From: Listeria immobilis | Lineage (GTDB): Bacteria; Bacillota; Bacilli; Lactobacillales; Listeriaceae | Direction of reading: 5' to 3' | DNA: 64,000 nt | NCBI RefSeq assembly: GCF_014322765.1 | Contig: NZ_JAASTZ010000008.1 | Coordinates: forward strand, 62,001-126,000 | In this document: positions 29,281 to 39,449 of the stretch, piece by piece | How the letters are laid out: each line of letters begins with the position of its first letter | Position numbering within the stretch: position 1 is the stretch's first letter | Notes under the pieces: model-generated | The model's input: the letters and a program-made list of their open reading frames with translations, nothing else | Database searches by the model: none | Told to the model about the DNA's origin: nothing | Translations under genes and position numbers: made by a program

Positions 29281-29970
29281 ATGGATACAATTTTATTAGT
29301 AGACGATGAAGAAACGATTGTTGATGTATGTAGGCGTTACCTGGAAAAAGAAGGCTTTCGGGTCTTAACTGCAAACAATGGTGAAGCTGCTTTACAACTT
29401 TATAAGTCAGAACATGTAGATTTGCTGGTGGTCGATATTATGATGCCCAAAATGGACGGACATACATTAGTAATGGAACTCCAGGAATTAGAAAAAGACA
29501 CACCATTTTTATATTTAAGTGCTTTAACACAAGAAAAAGAGCGGTTATATGGATTAACTTTAGGGGCAGATGATTATATGTCAAAACCCTTTAGTCCAAG
29601 AGAGTTAGTACTACGAGTGAAAAATATTTTAAGAAGATCAAAACGTAGCTCCGAACCAGAAACATTAAAACACGGCTCATTATTTTTAGATAAAAGTAAA
29701 CGTATTGTGCTTGTAAACCAGCAAGAATTGGAGCTAACCATTAAAGAGTTTGACTTGCTTTGGCTTTTAGCTAGTGAGAATAAACGAGTCTTTTCGAAGT
29801 CGGAACTATTGGAACGTGTTTGGGGCTATGAATATGATGGAGACGCTAATACAATTAATGTGCATATTCATCATTTACGAGAAAAATTACAAGCGAATGA
29901 TGAAAAAGCAATTTTTATCAAAACGGTATGGGGGTTAGGCTATAAATTTGAAATGGCGGTGGAATCATGA
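29281..29970 (+). CDS. OmpR/PhoB-family response regulator
   Basis: The 229-aa protein has a receiver domain (residues 1-118; acidic pair in LLVDDEE, phosphorylation site Asp52 in LLVVDIMMPKMDG, lysine in DDYMSKPFSP) and a C-terminal winged helix (about 130-229; LTIKEFDLLWLLASENKRVFSKSELLERVWG). Its stop overlaps the kinase start (ATGA). The intergenic boxes before this gene and before the DM13 lipoprotein gene are good candidates for its binding sites, so it probably controls itself and the lipoprotein-DoxX pair. Confidence 0.95.
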   Translation: MDTILLVDDEETIVDVCRRYLEKEGFRVLTANNGEAALQLYKSEHVDLLVVDIMMPKMDGHTLVMELQELEKDTPFLYLSALTQEKERLYGLTLGADDYMSKPFSPRELVLRVKNILRRSKRSSEPETLKHGSLFLDKSKRIVLVNQQELELTIKEFDLLWLLASENKRVFSKSELLERVWGYEYDGDANTINVHIHHLREKLQANDEKAIFIKTVWGLGYKFEMAVES

Positions 29971-31010
29971 AATTGCGCACACTTAATTTATTTTCATATG
30001 GCATCGGTGTTCTGATAGTTACTATTGTTTTAGGAGTTAGCGCATATAAAATGATTTTTAAAACAGAATTAGTTGTATTTACTATTTTAATTACACTTGG
30101 GGCGAGTGCGCTAGCTTTTTTTATTAATTATTTATTGATGCGTCCTGCCTTTCAGTCGATTGATACGTTAAGCAAAGAAAGTCGTAAAGTTGCTAAAGGA
30201 GAGTTTTCCGGAAAAGCAAAAGTGCAAGGTCCAAAAGAAACTCGAATGTTAGCGGAAGATTTTAACGAAATGGCTGTGAAATTAGATCAGATGTTTCGAC
30301 AAATTAAGGAAGGCGAAGAAACGCGTAAGGAGTTAATTGCAAATTTATCCCATGATATTAAAACTCCAATCGCCTCGATACGTTCCTTTTCCGAAGCGCT
30401 TTTAGACGAAATGATTGTGACTGAAACAGAGAAGCAACAATATTTGCGAACCATTCAACGGGAAACTATCCGGTTGACTGATTTAGTGGACGAGCTAATG
30501 GATGTAGCAGCCATTGATAAAAAACAGCCAATATTAAACCGAAGTCGAATTTGGCTGGATCAATTAATAATTAATGTGTTGGAGTCCTTCAATGTACAGT
30601 TAAAACGAGAACATCGGGATATACATGTAACGATAGAGCCAGGTTGTGATTCTCTATATGCTGATCAAACCTTTGTAACACGGATTTTATGCAATTTAAT
30701 AGAAAATGCATTGAAGTTTTCGGATGCTGGGACGGCAATAGAACTTACTATTACTAGCACAGAGGAAGCCACAGTATTTTTTGTGAAAGACTATGGTCAA
30801 GGGATTTCAAAAGAAGATATACCGCGGATTTTTGAACGGCTGTATCGTGTAGAAAAATCGAGAAACTTAGCGCATGGCGGTTCGGGGTTAGGTCTTCACA
30901 TTGCGAAAAACTTAGCAGAGCTTCACGGTGGGACTTTACAGGTTGAAAGTGAGCGTTATGTTGGAAGTACTTTTATTTTAACGATACCGTATTGGGATGG
31001 AAATGAATAA
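29967..31010 (+). CDS. Sensor histidine kinase with minimal extracytoplasmic loop
   Basis: The 347-aa kinase has two membrane helices (about residues 8-27 and 34-56) joined by only some six to eight residues, so it lacks an outer sensor domain and would sense a signal inside or at the membrane. A HAMP-like linker follows, then the phosphoacceptor H129 in NLSHDIKTPIASI, the N box (LCNLIENALKFS), DYGQGISKEDIPRIFERLYR and GSGLGLHIAKNLAELHGG. All catalytic boxes are intact. It pairs with the response regulator upstream. Confidence 0.94.
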   Translation: MKLRTLNLFSYGIGVLIVTIVLGVSAYKMIFKTELVVFTILITLGASALAFFINYLLMRPAFQSIDTLSKESRKVAKGEFSGKAKVQGPKETRMLAEDFNEMAVKLDQMFRQIKEGEETRKELIANLSHDIKTPIASIRSFSEALLDEMIVTETEKQQYLRTIQRETIRLTDLVDELMDVAAIDKKQPILNRSRIWLDQLIINVLESFNVQLKREHRDIHVTIEPGCDSLYADQTFVTRILCNLIENALKFSDAGTAIELTITSTEEATVFFVKDYGQGISKEDIPRIFERLYRVEKSRNLAHGGSGLGLHIAKNLAELHGGTLQVESERYVGSTFILTIPYWDGNE

Positions 31011-31023
31011 ATAAGCGAAAATT

Positions 31024-31076
31024 TAAGAAATACCTAAGAAATCCATAAAAGTTACCTCACTTTTACTTGCTATGAT
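31024..31076 (+). promoter_or_regulatory. Promoter of the DM13 lipoprotein gene with three 11-bp-period boxes
   Basis: TAAGAAATA (31024-31032), TAAGAAATC (31035-31043) and TAAAAGTTA (31046-31054) start 11 bp apart. TATGAT at 31071-31076 lies 25 bp after the start of the third box, the same spacing as before the response regulator gene. Confidence 0.7.
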
Positions 31077-31115
31077 GAACTAGTAGAAAAAATTAAAGAA
31101 GAGGGGTAATTAATT

Positions 31116-31892
31116 ATGAAAGCAAAAGTAGCATTATTTTCTGTAGTATTAGGAGCGGCATTAGTTTTAGGAGCATGTGGTGAGGCCAGTTCTTCTGGCA
31201 GTGACAACAAAACCAAAGAAAATAAAGTCACGATGTCTGATAAGAAAGAAATGCTTATGAAAGAAAATGAAAAAGTGAATTTAATGGGAACGCTGACCGG
31301 AACAGGGAGTCACAAAGTAAGTGGTAATGTAGAAATTAAAGATAATAAATTAATGTTAACAGATTTTACGACAGATGAAGGACCAGATTTACATGTCTAT
31401 TTAGTTAAAGGTAATAATGTAGAAGACGGCGTAGAAATAAGTAAAGTAGACTTAAAAGCTAAAAACCAAAGCTTTGATGTATCCGATAAAGATCTTTCGA
31501 AATATGACCATGTGTTGATATACTGCGAAAAAGCGCACGAGGAATTTGGAGCGGCAGCATTAATGGATACGATGGATGAAAGTGCTACGACAGATAGTAT
31601 GCTTACAGGAATGTTTTCAGGTGCAGGGAGTCATAAGGTTAGTGGAGATGTGACAATGACAGATAATAAGTTGATGTTCACAAATTTTGTGACAGATGAA
31701 GGACCAGATCTTCATGTATATTTAACCAAAGATGGTGATATTGAATCTGGAAAAGAACTAGCTAAAATTGACTTAAAGGCGAAGGAACAAACTTTTTCAT
31801 TAGATAATATTAATTCAGCAGATTACAATACAGTCGTAATTTATTGTCAAAAAGCACATGAAACATTCGGGCAAGCAATGTTAAATAGCTGA
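31116..31892 (+). CDS. Lipoprotein with two tandem DM13 domains
   Basis: The 258-aa protein has a lipobox LGAC (cysteine 21), a charged linker and two similar domains of about 90 residues (58-150 and 164-257). The copies match at exact offset 107: GSHKVSG at 64-70 and 171-177, DEGPDLHVYL at 87-96 and 194-203, and IYCEKAH/IYCQKAH around Cys137 and Cys244. This is the DM13 pattern, a predicted extracellular redox or electron-transfer domain with one conserved cysteine. It is followed 13 bp later by the DoxX-like gene and preceded by a promoter resembling that of the two-component operon. Confidence 0.88.
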   Translation: MKAKVALFSVVLGAALVLGACGEASSSGSDNKTKENKVTMSDKKEMLMKENEKVNLMGTLTGTGSHKVSGNVEIKDNKLMLTDFTTDEGPDLHVYLVKGNNVEDGVEISKVDLKAKNQSFDVSDKDLSKYDHVLIYCEKAHEEFGAAALMDTMDESATTDSMLTGMFSGAGSHKVSGDVTMTDNKLMFTNFVTDEGPDLHVYLTKDGDIESGKELAKIDLKAKEQTFSLDNINSADYNTVVIYCQKAHETFGQAMLNS

Positions 31893-31905
31893 GGGGTGAG
31901 GTTCG

Positions 31906-32358
31906 ATGTTAATTGTCAAACTTAGCGCTAATATACTTTTTTCCATTATTCGGGTGGGACTAGGTATTAGTTGGTTGTATCAAGGATGGTTTAAAATACA
32001 GGCTCACTTTGATATTTCTGGACTAGTACCAAGTGTCATTGGAAATACAGATTCGCCAGACTGGTATAAAGCTTTTATGGAAAATATTGTTGGTCCAAAT
32101 ACAGCGTTATTTAATATTTTAATACCTTGGGGAGAACTTTTAGTTGGTCTTGGTTTAATAGTTGGGGCTTTAACTCTCCCAGCACTAATAGCGGGAATAT
32201 TTATGGGGATTAATTATTGGTTAGCAGATATGATTTATATTTATCCTATACAATTAGCGATTGGTATAGTCTTACTTCTTTGTTTAAAGCAAGCAAATTA
32301 TTTTAGCTTAACAAATCTATTCATTTTTTTTCGAACAAAACAAAGGAATAAAACATAA
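31906..32358 (+). CDS. DoxX-like membrane protein
   Basis: A 150-aa protein with four membrane helices. The N-terminal IIRVGLGISWLYQGWFKI, the central loop SPDWYKAFMENIVGPNTALFNILIPWGELLVGLGLIVGA and the end resemble DoxX/DoxD proteins, which were first described as subunits of thiosulfate:quinone oxidoreductase and elsewhere as membrane parts of redox complexes. It is cotranscribed with the DM13 lipoprotein, which suggests a joint role in envelope redox chemistry. The substrate is unknown. Confidence 0.85.
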   Translation: MLIVKLSANILFSIIRVGLGISWLYQGWFKIQAHFDISGLVPSVIGNTDSPDWYKAFMENIVGPNTALFNILIPWGELLVGLGLIVGALTLPALIAGIFMGINYWLADMIYIYPIQLAIGIVLLLCLKQANYFSLTNLFIFFRTKQRNKT

Positions 32359-32361
32359 GTA

Positions 32362-32397
32362 AAAAAGTAGCGCCCAACATAATGAGCGCTACTTTTT
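32362..32397. terminator. Bidirectional terminator after the DoxX-like gene
   Basis: AAAAAGTAGCGC (32362-32373) and GCGCTACTTTTT (32386-32397) form a perfect 12-bp stem with A and T tracts, serving both converging genes. Confidence 0.93.
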
Positions 32398-33355
32398 ACA
32401 TTGTTTTATTTAAAAATTGCCGCACTTTTTCTTCATAGGTTGTTGGATCTACTGTAAAAGCTTGTCCGTGTTCAGCCCCTTTTACAATCCATTTTTCTTT
32501 ATAACTATTAGTGGCTTCGTACAGTTCGTCTACCATATAAGTTGGGACAAACGCATCTTTATCACCGTGAATGTAGAAAATGGGTAAATCAGTTTTTGCA
32601 ACAGCATTCGTCGCGCTAGCTTCACTAAAGTAAAAGCCTTCTTTGAATTTATTAATTAGGCTGGCGGTTGGGATAATTGGGAAACTTGGTAAATGAAACA
32701 TTGCTTTTAGTTGATAAGAAAGTTCTGCGTCCATGGAAGTGTAGCCACAATCTGCAATAATACTTTTGACTTGTTTTGGCAAATTTTCCCCACTAGTCAT
32801 TAAAACGGTGGAGCTACCCATGGAAACCCCATGTAAAGCAATGGTTTCATCTTCCCCATTTCTATCAATCACTTGATTAATCCATTGTACATAATCTTTT
32901 CGTTCTGGCCAGCCAAAACCAATATTTTCGCCTTCACTTTCCCCGTGCGCTCTGGCATCGGGCATTAAAACGTTATAACCAAATTTTTCATGATACATCT
33001 TTGCAAGTCCCGCCATTTCGACTTTACCACTTTTGCCGCGGTAGCCATGGGCAAGAATAATAGTTGTATTAGAAGGTTGAGTAGCTTCTAAATAATTGGC
33101 TTCTAGTTTTAGATTATCACTTGATTTTTCTGTCCAATGAATGAGTTTTTGGTTTTCCATCCACGCTTGATTTTCTACTCGATTTTTCTTGGCTAGTTTG
33201 GCAGTTGCACTTGTCACATCGGTTGTCGGCTGATCATCCATACTTGTATTATCGCGAGCTAACGCATAGCTGTATAAATAAAAACTTGCGCTAATAGTAA
33301 TAATAAGAAGTAATCCAATCAAAATAGAACCAGAAATAATTAAAATCTTTTTCAT
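32396..33355 (-). CDS. Membrane-anchored alpha/beta hydrolase
   Basis: A 319-aa serine hydrolase with an N-terminal membrane anchor (about residues 3-27). The nucleophile elbow is LHGVSMGSST, the oxyanion region is ILAHGYRGKSG, and the acid and base lie in IHGDKDAFVP and GAEHGQAF. It belongs to the group near the BEM46/YqkD-type hydrolases exposed on the outer face of the membrane. It is just downstream of the ABC-F gene on the same strand. Substrate unknown. Confidence 0.88.
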   Translation of the reverse strand: MKKILIISGSILIGLLLIITISASFYLYSYALARDNTSMDDQPTTDVTSATAKLAKKNRVENQAWMENQKLIHWTEKSSDNLKLEANYLEATQPSNTTIILAHGYRGKSGKVEMAGLAKMYHEKFGYNVLMPDARAHGESEGENIGFGWPERKDYVQWINQVIDRNGEDETIALHGVSMGSSTVLMTSGENLPKQVKSIIADCGYTSMDAELSYQLKAMFHLPSFPIIPTASLINKFKEGFYFSEASATNAVAKTDLPIFYIHGDKDAFVPTYMVDELYEATNSYKEKWIVKGAEHGQAFTVDPTTYEEKVRQFLNKTM

Positions 33356-33378
33356 TGTATGCTCCTTTTTTATGCAGA

Positions 33379-35331
33379 TTATATAGATTCTAGTTCTTCA
33401 CTTATTTCTTCCCATTCTTCCATTAATTTTTCTACAATCTCTTTTGCAGCATCTAATTTTCCAGTGATTTCAAGCGTTTTTTCATGATCTTGAAAAATTT
33501 CTGGTTTGGTTAACTCAAGTTCGAGTGCAGCGATTATTGTATCTGTTTCTTCCATTTGTTGCTCAATTTCTTCTAGTTTGCGTTTTCTTTGACGAAGCAA
33601 TTTTTGCTGTTCTTTTTCTTCTTGATAATTTCTTTTGCGCATCGAAGCAGTGGCAGCTACTTCTTCGCCGTTTTCCCTGCGTTCTTCTGCCTCTAATCGT
33701 GCGAGTTCTTTCATTTCAGCTAATTTTTCTTGATAATAGTCATAGTCGCCGAGGAAGACAGTTGCTTTTTCGGGCGCTAGTTCGACTACTTTGGAAGCGA
33801 TACGGTTAATGAAGTAACGGTCATGGGATACAAATAAAATCGTTCCTTCAAAATCAATTAAAGCAGCTTCTAAAACTTCCTTACTTTCAATGTCTAAATG
33901 GTTGGTGGGCTCATCTAGAATAAGGACATTTGCTTGAAGTAAAGTGAGTTTTGCGAGTGCGAGCCTTGCTTTTTCGCCACCACTAAGCGACTGGACATTT
34001 TTTAAAACATCATCATCCGAAAATAAAAAATTACCAAGTGTTGTACGGATATTAACTTCATTTAGCTCTGGATAATCGTCCCAAAGCTCCATTAAAACGG
34101 TTTTATTCGATGTAAGTTTTGCTTGTTCTTGGTCATAGTAACCAATTTTCACACCAGCTCCAAAATGAAAGTCACCACTAAGCGGCGGAAGATCACGTAT
34201 AAGTGTTTTTAAAAGGGTAGATTTGCCAATTCCATTTGGGCCAACCAGCGCTAGACTATCTTGACGTTTCATTTCAAAAGTAAGGTCTTCGGCGACTTGC
34301 TTATCTTTGGCATAACCAATACTAAGCTTATCTACCATGAGAACATCTTTACCTGTTTGTTTTTCAAAATGAAAACCAAAATGAGCAGCTTTTTCATCGC
34401 CTTTAGGTCGGTCTAAAATATCCATTTTTTCTAATTGTTTTCGTCTGCTCTGCGCTCGTTTTGTTGTGGATGCACGGACAAGGTTTCTTGCAACAAAGTC
34501 TTCTAATTTAGCAATCTGCTTTTGTTGCTTATCAAACTCTTTCCACATTTGCTCTAATTTTGCTTGTTTTTGGCTAACAAAAGAACTGTAATTACCTTTG
34601 TAATGTTCTATTTTCGTTCGACTGATTTCATAGACTTGATTAACTACTTTATCTAGAAAATAACGGTCATGGGAAACAATCAGCAGGGATCCGTTGTAAT
34701 TTTGCAAGTAGGTTTCTAACCATGATAAAGTTTCAATGTCTAAATGGTTAGTGGGTTCATCAAGCACAAGGATATCTTGTTTTGCAAGTAGCAGTTTAGC
34801 TAGTGCCAGCCGCGTTTTTTGACCCCCGCTTAACGAGGCGATTTCTACTTCATAATCGGCAGGATAAAAGCGAAGACCATTTAAAACGGAACGAATTTCT
34901 GCTTCATATGTATATCCGCCACTTTCTTTAAATGTATGTTGCAAGGTGTCATAGTCTTTCATTAATGCTTGATAATTTTCAGGATGGTTATAAAGTTCTG
35001 GTTCACCCAGCCGAACTTCCATTTCATGTAGATCTTGTTCCATTTTTCGAAGGGATGCGAAAACACTCAGCATTTCGTCCCAAATCGTCTTAGTAGATTC
35101 TAGCCCGGTGTTTTGTGCTAAATAACCAATTTCTACACTTTTAGGTTTGGAAATCATGCCGTTATCATAGCTCATTTTTCCAGCAATAATTTTAAGTAGC
35201 GTTGATTTTCCAGCACCGTTTCGACCGACTAAAGCTATACGGTCACCCGTTTTTACTTCTAATTTAATATTATCCAAAATAACTTCTGCACCGAAGAATT
35301 TAGAAATTTGCTGAACTTGTAATAAAATCAT
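33379..35331 (-). CDS. ABC-F family ATPase (YdiF-like)
   Basis: A 650-aa soluble protein with two ABC domains and no membrane part, so a ribosome-associated factor rather than a transporter. The first domain has GRNGAGKST and LSGGQKTRLALAKLLL, the second GPNGIGKST and LSGGEKARLALAKL, joined by the helical ABC-F linker. A coiled-coil C-terminal tail (about 560-650) is present. I use ATG at 35331 with GAGGAG upstream; the open frame to 35499 has no start support. Genus neighbours (tsaD, Rex, groESL) are the same as around ydiF in Bacillus. Resistance function is not implied. Confidence 0.92.
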   Translation of the reverse strand: MILLQVQQISKFFGAEVILDNIKLEVKTGDRIALVGRNGAGKSTLLKIIAGKMSYDNGMISKPKSVEIGYLAQNTGLESTKTIWDEMLSVFASLRKMEQDLHEMEVRLGEPELYNHPENYQALMKDYDTLQHTFKESGGYTYEAEIRSVLNGLRFYPADYEVEIASLSGGQKTRLALAKLLLAKQDILVLDEPTNHLDIETLSWLETYLQNYNGSLLIVSHDRYFLDKVVNQVYEISRTKIEHYKGNYSSFVSQKQAKLEQMWKEFDKQQKQIAKLEDFVARNLVRASTTKRAQSRRKQLEKMDILDRPKGDEKAAHFGFHFEKQTGKDVLMVDKLSIGYAKDKQVAEDLTFEMKRQDSLALVGPNGIGKSTLLKTLIRDLPPLSGDFHFGAGVKIGYYDQEQAKLTSNKTVLMELWDDYPELNEVNIRTTLGNFLFSDDDVLKNVQSLSGGEKARLALAKLTLLQANVLILDEPTNHLDIESKEVLEAALIDFEGTILFVSHDRYFINRIASKVVELAPEKATVFLGDYDYYQEKLAEMKELARLEAEERRENGEEVAATASMRKRNYQEEKEQQKLLRQRKRKLEEIEQQMEETDTIIAALELELTKPEIFQDHEKTLEITGKLDAAKEIVEKLMEEWEEISEELESI

Positions 35332-35421
35332 ATTCTCTCTCCTCGAATGTTCTCTATACCAGTTTATCTTAAAAGTTAAGTAATCGCAATGTAACCGCCG
35401 TTTGTTTAATATTAGGTTAGT

Positions 35422-35594
35422 TTGTGAAATCGCTCGCATTATTTGTGATTTTAGCGTAAAATAGAAAAGAAGGATAAGACAAGATATTTTGCAGGACAAA
35501 ACTTTGCTCTAAAGTTGTGAGCAAAAAGTTTGTGCATTCCTTGTGAAATGTTTATAGTATATAAGCAAGCATGTGAAAGGAAGTACAGTTCACA
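35422..35594. promoter_or_regulatory. Cluster of TTGTGA half sites upstream of rex
   Basis: TTGTGA occurs in the same orientation at 35422, 35443, 35515 and 35541, and TGTGAA (35572-35577) is paired with TTCACA (35589-35594) across 11 bp. Rex operators are usually TTGTGA-N8-TCACAA, so these are half sites or a widened form. No gene lies in this 309-bp gap. Confidence 0.4.
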
Positions 35595-35640
35595 AAAGCT
35601 TCAAACTTCAGAAAAAATTTAAGAAGAAGGGACAGAAGGC

Positions 35641-36288
35641 ATGATGGAGGAAACAACAAAAATTCCACAAGCGACAGCAAAGCGCTTACCCTTATATCAT
35701 CGTTACTTGAAATACCTAGATGAGTCAGGTAAGGAACGAGTATCATCAGCAGAACTGAGTGAAGCTGTGAAAGTTGATTCAGCGACGATTCGACGTGATT
35801 TTTCATATTTTGGTGCATTAGGCAAGAAAGGATACGGGTATAACGTTTCATACATACTCGACTTCTTTAGTAAAACACTTAGTCAAGACAAACAAACAAA
35901 TGTAGCATTAATTGGTGTTGGAAACCTTGGGACAGCACTATTACATTATAATTTCATGAAAAACAATAATATCAAAATCGTTGCTGCATTCGATGTAGAT
36001 CCAGCGAAAGTAGGTAGTGTGCAACAAGATATTCCTATTTATCACTTAAATGATATGGAAGAAATTGTTCGTGAAAATGGTGTAGAAGTAGTTATTCTTA
36101 CGGTTCCAGCTGACGAGGCGCAAGTAACTGTGGATCGCTTAATCGAAGCAGATGTAAAAGGGATTTTAAACTTTACACCAGCTCGTATCAGTGTTCCAAA
36201 ACAAGTTCGTGTACATCACATCGATCTTACAACCGAATTACAAACATTGATTTATTTCCTAGAAAACTATCCGGCGAAAACCGAATAA
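35641..36288 (+). CDS. rex: Redox-sensing transcriptional repressor Rex
   Basis: A 215-aa repressor that senses the NADH/NAD ratio. The N-terminal winged helix ([20 protein letters not shown], then [23 protein letters not shown]) and the Rossmann motif [13 protein letters not shown] are intact, as is the C-terminal domain-swap helix. It controls fermentative and respiratory genes in Firmicutes. ATG at 35641 or 35644. Single-gene unit with its own terminator. Confidence 0.96.
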   Translation: MMEETTKIPQATAKRLPLYHRYLKYLDESGKERVSSAELSEAVKVDSATIRRDFSYFGALGKKGYGYNVSYILDFFSKTLSQDKQTNVALIGVGNLGTALLHYNFMKNNNIKIVAAFDVDPAKVGSVQQDIPIYHLNDMEEIVRENGVEVVILTVPADEAQVTVDRLIEADVKGILNFTPARISVPKQVRVHHIDLTTELQTLIYFLENYPAKTE

Positions 36289-36337
36289 AAAAATCTGTAG
36301 AAGGTAAGCAAAAACTTGCTTTCTACAGATTTTTTTT
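36287..36337. terminator. Bidirectional terminator after rex
   Basis: AAAAAAATCTGTAGAA and TTCTACAGATTTTTTT pair, with an inner stem AAGCAA/TTGCTT. It also lies at the end of the opposing small membrane protein gene. Confidence 0.92.
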
Positions 36338-36523
36338 ATGCCGTCTTTTAAGCCCAACAATAATCAAGCCAATACCAATGCCAAAATCAATCATCGTCAC
36401 GACAATTAAAATATAGGCCATAATATCATAGTCGTATTCTACTATACGATCAAAAGTAAAGTAGCTAAATACTAATCCAAGTGCAAAATAAAGAAAACTT
36501 TGCTTGATTAATGAATTTTTCAT
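36323..36523 (-). CDS. Small membrane protein of unknown function
   Basis: A 66-aa protein with two hydrophobic segments (about residues 6-24 and 32-56) and a basic end (LKRRHKKNL). ATG at 36523 is preceded by GGAGG five bases upstream. It begins two bases after the CPBP gene stop and is probably cotranscribed. No family recognised. Confidence 0.75.
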   Translation of the reverse strand: MKNSLIKQSFLYFALGLVFSYFTFDRIVEYDYDIMAYILIVVTMIDFGIGIGLIIVGLKRRHKKNL

Positions 36524-36524
36524 A

Positions 36525-37211
36525 TCAACCTCCAATAAAACCTAAACTTATTAATAAAACAATGGTATTCATTAAAATATGAGCCCCCATCGAAACGGAA
36601 ATTCGTTTGGTTTTCGTATAAAGAAAACAAAGGATTAGCCCGATAACAAAATAAGTAAGTAAGAAGGAAATATCGCCATGAAGCAAACCGAAGAAAAGCG
36701 AACTAATCACCGCAGCGACATGGATATTCATCACATTACTTAAACCACCAAAAATCACTTTTCTAAAAACAAGTTCTTCTAAAATAGGTCCAAGAATAGA
36801 AATAAATAACAAGAAAATCGGAGCTGCTTTTGTTAAATTCACAAGTCGTTCCGTATTAACAGATTCATTAATACTACCAGAAATCAGCGAAATAATAATA
36901 CTACAAATGATTTGCGCAAAATATAAACCAATGACTCCACCAATAACCCAAAGGACACTACGTAGCGGCGGCATTTTTTCACCAAGAATGATTTTATTTT
37001 CTTCAGGCTTTTTATAAAGAAGTGCGAAAATAATAATCAGCGAAAGAATATTAGAAAAAATCGACCAAATAATCATACTATAAGCATTGGCATCTACACT
37101 GGAAATGGAAGTAGTGCTCATAAAAATATGATAAACAATTGGAATCCCAACAGAAGCAGAAAAAAGTAGTAATAAATAAACAAAAACAATCGTCAAATAA
37201 CGTTTAGCCAA
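36525..37211 (-). CDS. CPBP-family intramembrane metalloprotease
   Basis: A 228-aa membrane protein of the CAAX protease/bacteriocin-processing family. The conserved EELVFRKVIFG (EExxxR), FFGLLHGD and HILMNT motifs provide the metal site and lie in the membrane. Six or seven helices are likely. Function is unknown in this context: some homologues act in bacteriocin self-immunity, others process peptides. No bacteriocin gene is visible nearby. Confidence 0.88.
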   Translation of the reverse strand: MAKRYLTIVFVYLLLLFSASVGIPIVYHIFMSTTSISSVDANAYSMIIWSIFSNILSLIIIFALLYKKPEENKIILGEKMPPLRSVLWVIGGVIGLYFAQIICSIIISLISGSINESVNTERLVNLTKAAPIFLLFISILGPILEELVFRKVIFGGLSNVMNIHVAAVISSLFFGLLHGDISFLLTYFVIGLILCFLYTKTKRISVSMGAHILMNTIVLLISLGFIGG

Positions 37212-37343
37212 AAAAACGCATCTCCTCTATATAAATCAAATTCAGCTAAAAGTGTTTAAAATAAACAGAAATAACTCTTCTTATTGTACAAGTTATCTGA
37301 CACTAGCGCAAATTAGAATTCTCTCATTTTTGAACGTTTATAC

Positions 37344-37371
37344 TTGCATTTTTTGTCAGGTTTGGTATCAT
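37344..37371 (+). promoter_or_regulatory. groESL promoter
   Basis: TTGCAT (37344-37349) and TATCAT (37366-37371) are 16 bp apart, directly upstream of the CIRCE element. Confidence 0.6.
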
Positions 37372-37381
37372 AATAACTGTG

Positions 37382-37408
37382 TTAGCACTCTAATGTGTCG
37401 AGTGCTAA
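37382..37408 (+). promoter_or_regulatory. CIRCE operator of groESL
   Basis: TTAGCACTC (37382-37390), 9 bp and GAGTGCTAA (37400-37408) form the perfect CIRCE inverted repeat, the binding site of heat-shock repressor HrcA. No CtsR heptad was seen nearby. Confidence 0.97.
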
Positions 37409-37445
37409 AATGAAAGTTCAACTATATCAGAGGAGGTCATTTACA

Positions 37446-37730
37446 TTGTTAAAACCATTAGGAGATCGTGTTGTAATTGAGGTACTGGAAGCAGAGGAAA
37501 AAACAGCAAGTGGTATTGTATTACCAGACTCTGCGAAAGAAAAGCCACAAACAGGTAAAATTATTGCAGTTGGCTCAGGTCGTGTCCTTGAAAACGGATC
37601 AAAAGAATCACTTGAAGTAGTCGAAGGTGACACAGTTATTTTTGCAAAATACTCTGGAACTGAAGTGACATATGAAGGCACGGACTACTTGATTTTACGT
37701 GAAAGTGACATTTTAGCAATTACCAAATAA
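37446..37730 (+). CDS. groES: Co-chaperonin GroES
   Basis: The 94-aa co-chaperonin forms the lid on GroEL. The start is TTG at 37446, eight bases after AGGAGGT; this gives [14 protein letters not shown] as first residues and the normal family length. A longer frame upstream would run through the CIRCE element. The mobile loop region ([18 protein letters not shown]) is intact. It is followed by groEL in the heat-shock operon. Confidence 0.97.
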   Translation: MLKPLGDRVVIEVLEAEEKTASGIVLPDSAKEKPQTGKIIAVGSGRVLENGSKESLEVVEGDTVIFAKYSGTEVTYEGTDYLILRESDILAITK

Positions 37731-37740
37731 TAAAACTTAA

Positions 37741-39390
<1,650 letters not shown>

Positions 39391-39418
39391 CCCGTCTATT
39401 GAAATGGATTTATTTAAG

Positions 39419-39449
39419 AGATCTCTGATTTTTTCAGAGATCTTTTTTT
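39419..39449 (+). terminator. Terminator of groESL
   Basis: AGATCTCTGA (39419-39428) and TCAGAGATCT (39434-39443) form a perfect stem followed by a T-run. Confidence 0.93.

Noticed and set aside
37382-37445. Longer GroES reading from 37395
   Set aside because: It starts inside the CIRCE element; TTG at 37446 has an ideal ribosome binding site and gives the normal length.
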